DNA of 64,000 nucleotides from Isoetes taiwanensis (GCA_021234155.1 JAJEKV010000267.1:250001-314000), one strand, 5' to 3'. Shown: positions 10,242 through 22,510, counted from the first letter of the stretch. Made by a program: numbers and translations. The notes: a model not told the origin generated them from the letters alone.

Positions 10242-12954
10242 ATGATGGAGTCGATTTGGGTGGCGTTGATTTTGTTGCTCATCCAGTTCAAAGATTGTTG
10301 TGGGCAAAACGCATCAAGTTCAGGATCATGTAATGCGTGGAATGTATGTGGTAAGTATGGCATATGCACGCAAGGAAAAAAATTGTGATTGTCCCTATTC
10401 ATTTACCCCAGTTGATCCCCAAAAACCAAAGGAAGGATGCAAATATCAAGGCAACCCTTCGACTGAAGTGTTGGCCCTAACAGGTTTTATCTATATCAAT
10501 AACACTGACCACATTTCAGTTCCCCTTAGCAACATCTCATATTCAGATTGTCTTAATAAGGTCAGTAGTAATGAGCATAATGCATCATATTTTAACGCAT
10601 CATCTCAGCTATGCTACCCTGTAAATCCAGTCGGTAGTCTTGTGGCCACTAAGGGCTTCAACGACACTGCTTTTTTTCATGTCAGTAGCACAAATGAAAA
10701 ATTCTGTGATGGTCCATATGTGTGTGGAAGTTATGGCATTTGTAACAACGATGGCAGATGCTCTTGCCCTACATCATTCCCTCCAATTGATAACGATCCC
10801 AATAAGAGATGCACTCGGGTAAGTTCTAACACAGGTTTCCTGAACTTGACTAGAGTGAGTTATTCTTCATACCAGCTTCCCAACAATGTCTCGAATCATA
10901 CCAATGCTTCCGATTGCATGAAAATTTGTGAGGGGAATTTTAACTGCTTTGGTAGTATTGGTCAAGCTCTTGAGACTGTTTCAAACTTTTGGCGGTGGGT
11001 ACTTTTGCCAATGTTACCGACAGTACATTTGTGACATATCTGTGGGTTAATATAACAGAGACGAATACAACAAATCCCAATCCTGATGCACTTTCTGCAA
11101 AGGCTTTGGCAGGGATCATTGTGGGAATAATATTGTTTATAGTTTGTCTTATTGCTCTGGTTTGGTGCTATTTGGTCATATGTCGAATCCAGAGAGTTAA
11201 AAATAACATTGAACATGAGGAGCCTTTAAATCGTGTACAGAACTGTGACCATGAAGAAAAGGATATTAGGGCATATCAAAAGCAAGAAGGATGCAAGGAT
11301 GTTAGTAGAAACCTTGAAAGTGGCTTAAAAGTGTATTCTTCTTCACAAATACAAGGGATGACAAAAGGTTACAAAGATAAAGTTCGTGAAGATGGATTTG
11401 CAGCGGTATATAAAGCTCAGTCTCAAAATGGAATGCACTTAATTGTTAAAGTGCTGAAAACTATGGGGGATTTTTCTGTTGAAATTTCTACCATCTCCCA
11501 AATGCATCATACTAATCTGGTTCAGCTTCTTGGCTATTGCAACCAAGGGTCTCACAGAGTTCTTGTATATGAATATCGCCCGGTGGGCTTGGTAGGAAAT
11601 CGCACATCGGAAAGAGATCTTATTGATAAATATGTAGAAGCTTGTTCAATGCCCGTATTAGAAGTATATTTCTATTTTTTATGTAAGCCTTTTGGCTCAC
11701 GTTCCTTCCAATTTGATATCATATATTCCTTAATATAATTGTTATTAATCTCTTTATTTATATGAACGAAAATAGAATATCTTGGGGTCCTCGTATTGTC
11801 CCCATCATGCTTAGCATTGAATAAAATAGGATTTTACCATATCAACATTAACTAAATTGTGAATCTAAGTGATAAACTTCAATCCCAATTTTTTGTCATG
11901 CTACTGTTCTCCTGGATCGATGGAGTAAGACATAGATATTTCACATAAGATCTCTTATGTGAATCGAATGAATCGATAAACATTTTTTGAGACTTTACTT
12001 TAAAAAAAAAAATTCCATATCGAACCCAGAAAAATAATTAACAAAAAGATTTTGTAAAGAAGGCGCTTCATTTACCTCCGTGTAGGAACTAATATCCGAT
12101 GTATGCTCTCCCTGAAAGACGGTGGTCCGAATAAATTTGAACTCGTTGCGGATGAAGAAACAAGAGATTCCTCAAATTCGTTCAAAATGTTTTTACCATA
12201 CTTGTTTGAACAAGAAATAAAGACATTCTTTCATTCTCAAATCTAGAAAAATATATTGATAAGATTATATTAGATCAAATTTTATACAATCTCGTCCTCC
12301 TCAATATATATGAACAAAAGGGCCATGTAGTGAATGATTCATTAGATGCATGGATATTTAACAACAGCATTAGCACAATGAGTTGGAAAAAGAGATTCAA
12401 CATCATTACAGGAATTGCATCAGGAATGGCTTACCTTCATGAGCAGCAAGTTCTTCATCTGGATCTGAACACCCAAAACATCTTTGTGGGTGCCCAATTT
12501 CATGCCAAAATTGGGCTTTTTGGTCTCAACACATTGCGGGATAATCTAATCGGAAGTCCAGAGTATGTTGCTCCAGAGTGATCGAAATGGCAAGATGGAC
12601 GTGTACAGTTTTGGTGTGATCCTCTTAGAAATTGTTAGTGGAGAAAGAGTGCTGAATCTTTCAAGGCAATCGGTTATTGATGCCATTGCAAATTGTGGAA
12701 TTGAAGAATTCTTCCCCAGTGACCTTGTGGACAATGCTATCCAACATTCTGTGGATAAAGTGCAAGCCAAAATAGTGATCCAAGTTGCATTCTCCTGCTT
12801 GCAGCGGGATCCGGAGAAACGGCATTCCATGGCTGATGCGCTTCTTATGCTGGAGGGTAAATCACCACTTCCACTTACGCCCCTCCCCTCAGGATATCAT
12901 GCTTCAGCAGTGCTGCACTTTCAAACCCTAACGAATGGATTGCTCTTTATTTGA
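10242..12954 (+). pseudogene. Receptor-like kinase pseudogene (copy 1)
   Basis: Collinear with the intact gene at 26027-27988, including the signal peptide start (ATG at 10242), two EGF-like modules, a PAN-like segment, a transmembrane helix and the kinase domain. Visible lesions against copy 2: a 4-base gain in an A-run near 10376, giving an early TGA; a 1-base gain near 10951 in the PAN-like region; a 6-base in-frame loss near 11090; a 750-bp plastid insertion at 11577 inside the kinase N-lobe; and a 14-base loss at 12580 that creates a stop after the APE motif. The activation segment already reads LFG instead of DFG, so this catalytic change predates the duplication. Not functional as a full receptor. 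Confidence 0.93.
11577..12326 (+). other. chlL: Plastid-derived insertion (NUPT) with chlL fragment
   Basis: This 750-bp block is absent from the same codon position of copy 2. Its first 90 bases (11577-11666) translate to [20 protein letters not shown] followed by SMPVLEV. This is the conserved C-terminal part of ChlL, the Fe-protein subunit of dark-operative protochlorophyllide reductase. Beyond 11666 the chlL match stops abruptly. The rest is very AT-rich and looks organellar, for example a frame with FKMFLPYLFEQEIKTFF near 12183-12240, but I could not assign it. It is either a joined set of plastid pieces or a diverged plastid region. chlL is encoded in plastids of non-flowering plants, which makes this a lineage marker. 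Confidence 0.85.
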
Positions 12955-12993
12955 AAACAAAGGACTCGTTCGTTTTCCAAGGTTTAAAATATG

Positions 12994-13189
12994 AACAGGT
13001 GCAGTGGCTTGGCTCCCAGGTAGGCTCCCGCTTCTATCACTTGGCGAGTAACCTTCCCAATCACTTGGGATCTGAATGAGATGTCATGTTATTAGGGGCT
13101 GACAGTTTGAATCCACCTCTTCATCTCTATTGTTTGTGCCAACTCACAGGTGTGTGACGAGATGCAAATCCTGCTCATCCCGCATGTAA
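12994..13189. other. Short intergenic stretch
   Basis: Lies between the duplication end and the LINE fragment. Words such as GTGGCTTGGCTCCCAGG and GTTTGAATCC vaguely recall tRNA promoter boxes, but spacing and folding do not support a tRNA or SINE. Confidence 0.3.
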
Positions 13190-13790
13190 TTAACTATGAT
13201 ATAGCTGCCCTTCCTAGTTCTCCTATTGATAAATGTAGCCAGAGGAGAATGGCCACTATGTAAGACTATTGCAAATAACTAAGTTAAAGATGTTGCACAT
13301 CTGGTACAACTTCTTGCCATAGCATGTGGCTGGGCGTAGCTGTCTCATTCGATGTAACGCGGCCAAGAAGTCTTTGCCATATGAAGTTGTAATATGTTCT
13401 CGGCCAAGGGGTCAAACTTCAGTAACTATTCTATTCCTTTGTGTGCGTTGAAGTTTTCAACTAACATCACATGCCCTAGCTGTCTGTATTGTTGTATGTC
13501 ATCATAGAGATCGACATATAGTTCCAGCCTATTCAAGTCTAAGTGGCAAGGATAGAAGTTTGAATTTGCATGCATGAAGTAACATGCTGCCACAAAAAGA
13601 AGGTCCCCACTGCCATTCTGCACTCAGAAGCACATATAAACGATTATGTATGTGAAGGGTGACTGAAGGTGCCAAGGTAGTCTGATAGTAGCAGGCTATG
13701 CCACCACATCCCCGCATGCCCAACATATTCCTAGGTTTCCATAAGGAAGATGAAATCCATAGCATCAGAAAGGGTAGCCTCCCTAAGTGA
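13190..13790 (-). pseudogene. LINE endonuclease-domain fragment
   Basis: Minus-strand, frameshifted remnant of an apurinic-type endonuclease domain. In order from 13740 downward: LGMRGCGGIACYY, FVAACYF, LELYVDLYDDIQQYRQLG followed by HVMLVENFNAHKG (the family's GDFNAH box), then CNIFNLVICNSL and WPFSSGY near 13290-13200. These match the order in non-LTR element ORF2 N-termini. It is probably the same LINE family as the larger copy at 15.6-18.9 kb. The reverse transcriptase part is missing. Confidence 0.75.
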
Positions 13791-14499
13791 TGTAGAAATA
13801 TTAGGAGCAGCGGCAGCAGCGTCCCAAGAGATTCAACATCATCATCAATTGGTAGAGCAGTAACTGGCATTGTAGCAGCATCACCAGCAGTGGTAATGGC
13901 AGCATCTCGAGGGGTTGTAGTGGCATCAACAACTATTGAAGTAGAAGCAGCAGCAAGGCTAATTCTAGCACCCCAAGGGGTTGCAGTGCCTATGTGTGTA
14001 ATATCTGTGACCTTAAAGTGGGTGGTAAAAAACTCACAACTTGCCGTGGACCAGTGCAGCGGACTCTCCGTCTTGTCTTATGCCCCTCACACGAGATAGC
14101 TCTCGCCGATAAATTCCTATTCCTGCAGGGTGAGGTCATGATCTATATACAGCAAGGTGCACTTCATCTTTACCTCATGTCGAAGTATAATATCTTTCAT
14201 CAGTGCATCTGCAATGTGAATTTCACGATACATAGCCATTCTAGGTGTTGAATATCAAGGTCAATTGCCCTGAGAATGTGCACCAGAGTATAAAGCTTCA
14301 TTCTAGTCCTCCACGGTGGAGGCAAAGATTGGTCTCTCTCTAGTGCTGCTTCTCGACAGCAGACACGGGCCCTCAAACTGCACGATCAATCTGCATAAGT
14401 ACAAAGCCATTTGTCTTAGAGAGCATGGGTGACACAGAAGCTAACGTGACCACTGGTGCTTGTAGAATTGGAGACGCAAGCTGATTTTGTCTTTTTTAC

Positions 14500-15085
14500 C
14501 TACGCTGAAGAAGATGGTTATTACAACAAATCGCAGGCTTTATACCTTCATTCAACGTCCTGGGATCCTCCATGGTCAACAACATATCATTTACGTCCTC
14601 GTGAGTCCTCTTCAAAAATAATCTCGACGGGTCGTATGCCACGCCATGTCTATGAAGTATAAACTGAAGCTAGGTGAGGACCTTGCCGCAGGTTGCCAAA
14701 CTTAGTAACTGCTGTGCGCTGGATTGGTATCTCCAAAATACTCCTCAAGTTCAACAGTAAATACTGCAAAATCTAGCAACCCGGGAGCCCCCCTCTTCAA
14801 CAAGGAGGTAAACCAACTCAAAGCTGGCCCAGAAAGTAGAGCGCCAACTAGTCCAACATTTTCATGGATACCTGCAAGGGTGGAGTCGAATAACGAAGCT
14901 TGGATCTAGTGCATCGAATCTCTCCAGCAAACTAATATTAGACTCTGATGGCCTTCTCTTGGAGCTAGAGGCATATTCATGAGATGCGACTCGTTTTTTG
15001 AGTTCCTTATTATCTAGTTGCAATTGCTGATATACTTGAACAAGTTGTTGTACTAGTTGTAACAAGGATGAAATATCCGCCATAG
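14500..15085 (-). pseudogene. Gypsy-type gag remnant
   Basis: Reading downward from an ATG at about 15082: MADISSLLQLVQQLVQVYQQ and a coiled-coil-like, charged stretch. After a frameshift near 14860 come LVGALLSGPALSWFTSLL and FTVELEEYFGD, the core of the Retrotrans_gag domain of Ty3/gypsy elements. Stops interrupt it and no protease or polymerase follows. Sequence from 13800 to 14500 has no clear match; poorly conserved frames suggest more of the same element. Confidence 0.6.
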
Positions 15086-15280
15086 CAAAAGAAAAGACCA
15101 AATATGGACAAAGAACTGCTTAAGATCAGAGCAAACAACAACTGGTAAAGGATTCTGGTGCAAACTGTCATAAACCTACGCAAAAATAAGGAAAATACAT
15201 AAGATATATGCAAAGAATACGATGGAACACCTGAAGTACTTGATAGATGAGGACAGAATACAAGGGCTTGAACTATAAGG

Positions 15281-15469
15281 TGTTGCTAAAGTAAAAAACT
15301 GTAGATCACAAGAGCGTAGAAGAGAGCAAGAACGAGAGAACTTTGAATTGCTTTTGGCTGATGTCTACAAGCGGATCTGCCCCGCCTTATATCATGGCGG
15401 CAACGGCTAGGTCTAACTAACAGATGACAGATGTCAGGCATCTTGTTTCTGTTGATTCGTTTTACAACA
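15281..15469 (-). repeat. Probable 3' LTR of the minus-strand Copia
   Basis: A candidate LTR of 189 bp with termini TGTTG...CAACA on the minus strand. It is immediately preceded (right side) by a purine tract CGTGGGGA and by the last Copia codons (LSQFLHQIGVLSPEVGTS near 15490-15560). A TATA-like ATATAAGG lies inside. The matching 5' LTR was not found near 22.5 kb, so the boundary rests on termini and context only. Confidence 0.45.
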
Positions 15470-15568
15470 TCCCCACGCAAGATGCCTGACTTAGCTCTGA
15501 ACATGATGATGTCCCCACTTCAGGGCTAAGCACACCAATTTGGTGAAGAAACTGACTCAATTTGATGT

Positions 15569-18500
15569 GAAATGAAATGAAATTTATTATTACGTCTTCA
15601 AGACCGCCAGGCCTATGAGACGTTTACACATCACAATCAAAGTCATAAAACAAATCATCCAGTGCATCCTCTGAGAATAATACACTGGCCTCCTCTACCT
15701 CTATCTCCTCCACATTTTTTCTTTTCAACCATTCCTCTCTATGCTTAAGAATCTCAACAATACACCCTCCAATACATGAACACGGTATGTAGAAAAAATC
15801 ACTAAGTGAATCCACATCAATCCCATACTTTGCTCTTATATCGGAATAGGCATCACAAAAGAGCAAAACATGCCTCATCCTCCACTACCCCCGCATCACA
15901 TATTTTACAACATCTATATTCATGTCTGCGATGTCCAGCCCATCTCCCAACTTCTACACCAAGATGATGTGAGCTTAACTAGGATTCTAGCAATTGCTTG
16001 CATGTACTTCAGCGATATGGGTTCCCACGAGATATTGTGCTTCACGAAAAGAGGGATTCATGTGATTCCTATAATATTCTTTCTTTACAGCAAGCACGCT
16101 CCATGACTTATTTAGAAAACTTCGTCTTAACTTGAGCTATCAATATCTTTCTTGTGCATCCATAACTCATCAATATTCATCCCCCATTTCACAAGCCACT
16201 TAGTAACATCCGTGATACCATCCTTTATTCCTGGTTTCTTCTAAAGCATGTCTGGGCAAACTATTGACTGGCATATCATACAAAACCTTGCACACATAGC
16301 GTAGCAACCTGCATAGAGCTTCAGCCTCAAGTGACATCATCCCGCACTCTACTAACATCATGTCATAGGGTGTCTGCATTTTAGTACCCAACTTCGGTAT
16401 GAAAGAACTTCTTTTGTATCTTTTCCACCTTTTCCATCTGTCATTAGCAAGTCCGGGCCCCCCAAACTTCACATCCATAGAGCACTACAGTCTGCACAAG
16501 CACTTTATAAAGCATACGCTTCATTTCAAAATTCCAAATATCAGCACTCACACACTTTCTCTGCATGGCATATAATGCCTTTAAGCCAGCATTCACTCTA
16601 TGTTCAACAGCTTGATTCCAGTTAGGGCTCTTATCTACAATCAAGCCTAAATATTTATAATTCTCCATAATCTCCACTTGCTTACCCATATAATCGAAAT
16701 GAACATGATCCGTCTTACTCGGCGCCAAAAACCACAACCTTGGTCTTATCCAGATTCACCCCGTATACCCATAGCATCCACAGAATCTTGCGAAAGCACA
16801 TCTAGATGAGTTTGCATCCCTTCTATGCTCAGAAAGCAGCACCACATCATCAGCATATAGTAAAAGCTTAAAAGCGTACCCATTCGAGGAGGTGTACCAT
16901 CTCCTCCATGTGCTCGTGATCCATCCCTCAAGCTGGTCTATAAATAGACCAAACAAAGTAGGTGACAACGGACATCCCCTGCTTCACCCCCATATTGCTT
17001 TCTACCACTTCATCACATGATCCTAGAAAAGGAAATGATAATTGTACAAGTACTTTCTTATAAAGTACACTTACAAAGATGTCTAAGGCTTGATGGGATC
17101 CTCAAATCCACCATCCTGCGCATACAAATTTAAGCCTATCCACGTATCAAAAGCTTTACTGAAATCTACAAATGTAGCAAACATAGGTTTCCTTTTACCA
17201 ATAACCGAATCCATCATAGTCCGGAGAGTAACCAGATGATCGGTGGTGGACTTCTTGGGTCTAAAACCCGCTTGCCGTCTAACATTATGCTCTTCTGTCC
17301 AAATGCTAATTTTACGCTCAAGTATGGAAGCAAACAATTTTGCATAAAGACTACTAACCATCATGATGGTACGATAGTTTCCTGGATCATCTTCATCCCC
17401 TGATTTATGCAATAGCACAACCCTATTCACCTGCCAAGACGTGGGAAACCCATCTCTCACTGCCATATTAAACATATCTACAATCTTATTTGCAACTTCT
17501 TCTCCAGCCCATTTAAGCATTTCAGCCATAAGGCCACAAGCATCTGCTGCTTTACCATTAGCAAGCCTCTTAAGTCCATCCTGTATATCATTGATAGTAA
17601 AAGTAAGCACATCCTCTGCTTCTTCTACCATCGTACCTTCAACCCCAGGTACATTATATAGCTTCCGCACGTGTGCTATCAAAGCCTCAACATGCAACCC
17701 ATCAGCCCTATATTGCGCAGGTTTAAGTCTCTTCCAAAATTTTTTAGGTTCAGCCAACAACTCTTCCACCATTTTCCTATTCTTATTGTGCAGATATGCC
17801 CGCTTCTTGCTTTTAAGCATTTGAATATAAACCTTTCTTTCATGTACCTTATTCACCCCTTGTGCTAATTTAAATCTTAACCTTTGTTGCTTGCATTCCG
17901 CATCAAACCATGCATTGCAAGGTAGCCCCTGTCGCTGGCGATAAGATATAAAACAACTTTCAGCAGATTGAGTCAAAATCATAGTCATTGCATCACTCAT
18001 TTCCTGTACTGTATTAGGCCAAACAAGGGATGCAACTTTTTGCGCACACATTTTACTATACTCCTCTGCCTTATCATATTTTAAGTAAATCCGTTTACCT
18101 TTAGCTGAAGCACCCTGTTGTCTATATTGACACTGCACGCTTATTTCTATGGATACAGGCACATGATCAGAGTTCTCATTTTCATCTCCAACTGTCAAAC
18201 TAACAATATGTTTAGCAAAAGACGACTTAGCAATGATGTAGTCTACAACACTTGCATTTTTACAAGTTCGTTTTCCAGAACCTGGATATCTAGCTGTACC
18301 ATTGAAAATCACCATCTCAAAACCACCACACAGATGCAAGACATGACGGCCTTGTGGAGTCGGCCATTTCACACTGTCGTCTGAAATCCTATTCCACCCT
18401 GATATCTCTAACTCGTCATTATCTAACATCTCTAACCATTCTGCTTCCCCATCCGGGCTCACCAAAGCTGCTTGATGGTTCCCAGTACGACCATTAAAGT

Positions 18501-18960
18501 CACCCATCAACAAAATCTCACCTGTCAGACTTAGAGTCAAAATATCCAGTTCCAAATAAAAAAATGGATCGTCTTTATCTATATTTTCTTTGTTATAAAC
18601 AGGAGAATCCCTTGGTGGAAAATAACAACCTGCCACATATATCTTACCATACTTGCCTGGTACCTCAATCCAAATATATTGTGCGGCTGCTTTATGCTTT
18701 AACACCGATATGGTCTGCGCAATTTCAATTCTCGCATAACAAGCGATGCCCCCAGAACCTTTAAGATTCCATCCTTTCTTATTCCAAACAGAATGCAACA
18801 ATGTAAAGCCTGCAATATTTGGGAGACCTTTCTCCTCATGCTCACAAGTTTCCAAAAAGAAAATTATATCTACATCAACTAAAAAATCCAACATAGTGCA
18901 TACCTTGCTATGTTGATATTCCAACATACTATCCTGGCGGTCGATACTTCCTATGCCCCA
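15569..18960 (-). mobile_element. LINE (endonuclease plus reverse transcriptase), inserted in Copia
   Basis: Minus-strand non-LTR element. The frame from about 18950 to 17083 carries the endonuclease (FFLETCEHEEKG, GEILLMGDFNGRTGN, VVDYII, SDHVPVSIEI), then the polymerase (VVLLHKSGDEDDPGNYR, RRQAGFRPKKSTTDHL, TFVDFSKAFDT). Frameshifts follow. Polymerase motifs resume at 16970-16750 (SPTLFGLFIDQLE, LLLYADDVVLLSE), 16737-16444 (NYKYLGLIVDKSPNW, VLYGCEVWG) and a C-terminal piece at 15878-15624. The 3' end on the minus strand has CATAGGCCTGGCGGTCTTGA and a short ATTTC-type tail (15570-15585), matching the 3' ends of other LINEs in this window. The 5' end near 18960 abuts Copia RNase H and looks slightly truncated. 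No target-site duplication was found. Inactive. Confidence 0.88.
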
Positions 18961-18964
18961 TCTA

Positions 18965-21900
18965 TTACCACTCTTCCACCTCTCCAATACGCAAGAGTGC
19001 CTTCGTGAACATATCAGCAGGCATGGAATGAGTGCTGCAGTAAGCCAATCGAATCTGCTGAGTCTCCACAATATGGCACACAAAATGATACCTCAGCTCA
19101 ATATGCTTCATATGCCGATGGTGAACAGGATTTTTGCTCATGGCAAGAGCTCCTTGATTGTCTGAATAGAGAAGAAGACCATTGGAAGAAGGCATGCCAA
19201 TGTCGGTGCATAAGCGATTGAGCCATACTGATTCCTGAGCTGCATGGGACAAGGCAACGCAGGTCTGCTTACAACTGCTCCATGTGATTGCACCACTAGC
19301 AAAGATAAAGACATATCCAGATGTGGATTTTCGGTCGGATTGATCGCCAGCCCAATCTGCATTAGAGAAACCTACGGGAGAGGGATCCACTTGCCTGATA
19401 GATAATTCCAAGATGAAGTGTGCCAGAGATATATTTTAAGACATGTTTAAAACTGAGACAATGAGTGTCAAGAGGGTTTTGATTGAACTGAGATAGTTTG
19501 CACAAGGGAAAGGCCAAATCTGGACGGGTGGGTAAGAGCATGTTAGGGCCTACATGTTTTGGAAACTACCTGGAAAATACTCTGGGTAGTCAAAGATGAT
19601 GATATATTTGAGTTCTTAACATCTTCTTGACATCACAAAGTACCTTACAACATGTATGTACTACTACTCTTGAACCTAACACAATTTCTTTTAGTCAATC
19701 TTGTAGTCTAGGTACTTTAAAATACAATTATGTACTTGCACAGAAGTACACAGAAAAGTACCTTTTTGGTAATTTTTTATGTAGGCCCTAACATGCTTTC
19801 ACCCGGGTGCAAATGGCAGCATAATTGACCATGCCTAGCAGATTGAGATATCGATCCTGGATAGGCAGAACACCAGCAGAGCAAGGTGGAGAGTCTTTGG
19901 AAAGAGAAAGAGCAAGATCAAGAGGGGTATTGGTGGGATGGCACAGATCAAGATGACACTAATGAATGAGATCTTGGAGGTATTTTTGCTAGGAAAGGAT
20001 TAAGGTGTGAGAGACAGGATCTTAGATAATCTGCATGCCAAGGAAGTAATGAGCCAGACCGAGATCCTTCATCTTAAATTCAGCACTAAGAGAGGTCTTG
20101 AAATTATTAAGGGCTTCCATGGACTCTGCAATAAGGAGCAAATCATCAACGTAGACAAGCACATATAAAGGAGACGGAGCTAATTTAAGATACAGACTGG
20201 AATCAGCACCACTGGGCTGGAATTGTAGTTGAAGAAGGGTATTATGAAGACGAGCATACCAGGCCCGGGGAGCTTGGCGCAGGCCATACAGAGCTTTATG
20301 AAGACGGCAGACATGAGAAGGAAATGTGGAGTCAACAAAGCCAGGCGGCTGGGCAATATAGACCTTCAGTGAGAAGACCATTGAGGAAGGCATTGGCAAC
20401 ATCCATTTGATGAATATGATAGTGTTTCTGAGTGGCATAGGCCAGAAGCATGCGAATGGAGGAAATGCGAGCAACAGGAGCATATGTTTCATCGAAGTCG
20501 ATGCCATGAGTCTGGTTGTAGCCTTTGGCAACAAGTCTGGCTTTAAAGCGGTCAATGGATCCATCGGAGTGATACTTGATTTTGTAAACCCATTTTGTAC
20601 CAATAACAGGCTGATGCGAAGGAGGAGGAACGAGACTCCAGGTGTGGCATTCAACAATAGATTGGAGTTCAGTGTGCATGGCTTGAAGCCACTGATCATG
20701 CCAGGGACCAGTAGAGGTTTCATGAAAAGTGAGAGGTTCAAAGGGGGTATGCTGTGCAACCATAGAATAATCTTGAGTCCAGGAAGGAGGCTTCCGGTTG
20801 CGAACAGGCCGAGAATCATCAAAGGGACCTGGAGGAGGTAGTGGTGGGGGATTAGAGGGAGGTTCTATTGAAGGAGAGGAGGCAGCCAGTGAGGGAGCAT
20901 CAGAGAGGGGAGGTGGCAATGGATCAGCGGGTGCATCTAGAGGAAACTGAAGTGTTAGAGTGGGAGGAGGAAGATTGGGAATATGGCATCGACAAGTCTC
21001 ATGAAATTGAACATGACAAGAGAGGAGCAGATGATGGGTAGTAATATCAAATAGACGATAGGCCTTGCGAGTATCAGGGTAACCAAAAGCATGGCAGGGC
21101 GAGATCTGGCTATCAATTTGGATTGAGGATTCTGATACACATAGCACTGCCAGCCAAAGACACGTAGATGATGTAAGGTAACAGATTTTTGGAGAGCAGA
21201 ATGGGGAGCACGGTTGTTGATGTAGACAGTGGTGGCAATAGCTTCTGTCCAGAACCGATGATGGACATCCATGGAGATGAGCATAGTGCGAGCCATGTCC
21301 AGCAGGGTACGATTGAGGCGTTCAGCTCTCCCATTTTGTTCTGGAGTGTAAGCGGTGGTGAGTTCCCTGCGAATACCAAGATTAGTGCAGAAGGAATTGA
21401 AAAGACCAGAGAAAAACTCTCCGCCTCCATCACTGCGCAAAGTAATAAGTCTAGAGTTGGTGAAACGTTATGCCTCAGCATGAAATATGCGGAACTGATC
21501 AAATGCTTCATCTTTAGTGCGAAGAAAATAGACTGTCGCCCTCCTGCTAAAGTCATCCAAGAATGTAAGTATATATCTATAACCTCCAAAAGAGGGCGGA
21601 GAAATTGGTCTACATAAATCAGTGTGGACTAATTCAAGTCGTGCTTGCATGAGAATTGGAATGAGGAAAGGAAGCTCGAGTGAGTTTGCCTTGGAGACAA
21701 TCATGATAGGGATCTGGCTTCTCTGTAAGCGGTGGCAGATGACTATAAGACACCAAAGATTGTAGACGATGTTTTTCAATATGTCCCAAATGCTTATGCC
21801 ATAGACTATAGCTGTCAGGAGTAGAAGTCACGTAATTGGCTTGATCTGTCTGCTGGAAGGAAGGAATAGAAAGGCGAAACAGATTGCCTTGTCTATAACC

Positions 21901-22510
21901 AATCAAGAGGGGAGGGCAATTGGGCAATTGAATACGACATGTGTCCTTGTTAAAGAGGACTAAGTAACCAGCATCCACAATTTGACTGACTGAGAGCAAA
22001 TTTTGTTTGAGACCGGGCACATGCAAGACATCAAAGATGCGTTGAGTAGAATGGTCAAGAAGTGTAAAGGCAACAGAGCCAACTCCAAGAACAGTTTGTT
22101 CGGAGGCATCTCCTAGACGCACAATGTGATGAGAGACAGAGGGGGTATACTGTGAGAAAATGGATCGAAAGGGAGTCATATGTGCCGTTGCCCCAGAATC
22201 TAGGTACCAGATGCTAGCCGATGAAGACACAGGAGAACAAACAGCCATAAAAAGGGAATCTTGAAGAGTGAAGGGGTGAGAGCAATCCGTGGCAGGAAGA
22301 GGAGGAAAACCAGGAGGATGTGAGGAGGAAAAGGTCAGAAGATTTTGGGCAAGAATGGCCATGTGAAAAGGTGCAGCTAAAGGTGGATCTGCAGAAAGAA
22401 TAGGTTGAGAGGAATTAATAGGGCTCTGAACAGATGGTGTGGGATTGACAGAAGGAATGGATGGTGGAGGATGAAAAGGAGCAGATGGAAAGGAGGAGGC
22501 GGCAACAAAG
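18965..22510 (-). mobile_element. Decayed Copia retrotransposon (minus strand)
   Basis: From right to left: protease (WYLDSGATAHMTPF near 22190), pre-integrase (LWHKHLGHIEKHRLQSLV), integrase core (LELVHTDLCRP, ILTFLDDFSRRATVYFLRTK, MRSDGGGEFF, YTPEQNGRAERLNRTL), reverse transcriptase (VIGTKWVYKIKYHSDGSIDR, ARLVAKGYNQTHG, MDVANAFLNG, LYGLRQAPRAWYARL, LYVLVYVDDLLL) and RNase H (FSNADWAGDQSDRKSTSGY, KHIELRYHFV, MPADMFTKAL). Order and motifs are those of Ty1/copia. Multiple frameshifts break it, for example near 20800, 21130 and 21640. A MITE (19530-19804) sits between RT and RNase H, and a LINE separates RNase H from the last codons and LTR at 15.3-15.56 kb. Gag and the 5' LTR are absent past 22510. 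Confidence 0.92.
19530..19804. mobile_element. MITE, 26-bp TIRs, 4-bp target duplication (member 1)
   Basis: 275-bp non-coding element. The left terminus GGGTAAGAGCATGTTAGGG and the reverse complement of the right terminus GGGTGAAAGCATGTTAGGG extend as 26-bp inverted repeats with two mismatches. Flanks are GGGT (19526-19529) and GGGT (19805-19808), a 4-bp duplication. Excising the element plus one duplicate restores the host Copia frame through its conserved TRPD motif, which independently confirms both ends. The interior shares the reverse-oriented word GGTACTTTTCTGTGTA with the element at 38415. Confidence 0.88.

Larger units (their letters stand above)
7316..12993. repeat. Segmental duplication, copy 1 (decayed)
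   Basis: This segment aligns collinearly with 23720-28038. Shared order: LINE remnant, unidentified 109-codon ORF, intergenic DNA, receptor-like kinase. Homology begins at ACAATCATTTGCTATGGCAG on the left and ends at CCAAGGTTTAAAATATG on the right. Copy 1 carries two insertions absent from copy 2: a 1.16-kb half-LINE at 7550-8709 and a 750-bp plastid-derived piece at 11577-12326. It lacks about 600 bp found in copy 2 (about 24886-25495), of which 456 bp are an inverted-repeat transposon. By eye, identity of the shared parts is above about 90 percent. Confidence 0.9.

Noticed and set aside
11577-12326. Insertion as an ordinary intron of the kinase
   Set aside because: No GT start or AG end at the boundaries, copy 2 is intronless here, and the first 90 bases encode ChlL.
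12994-13190. tRNA or SINE from A/B-box-like words
   Set aside because: Box spacing is over 100 nt and no cloverleaf forms.
17441-18764. Plus-strand open frames across the LINE
   Set aside because: They are antisense shadows of the minus-strand endonuclease/reverse transcriptase.
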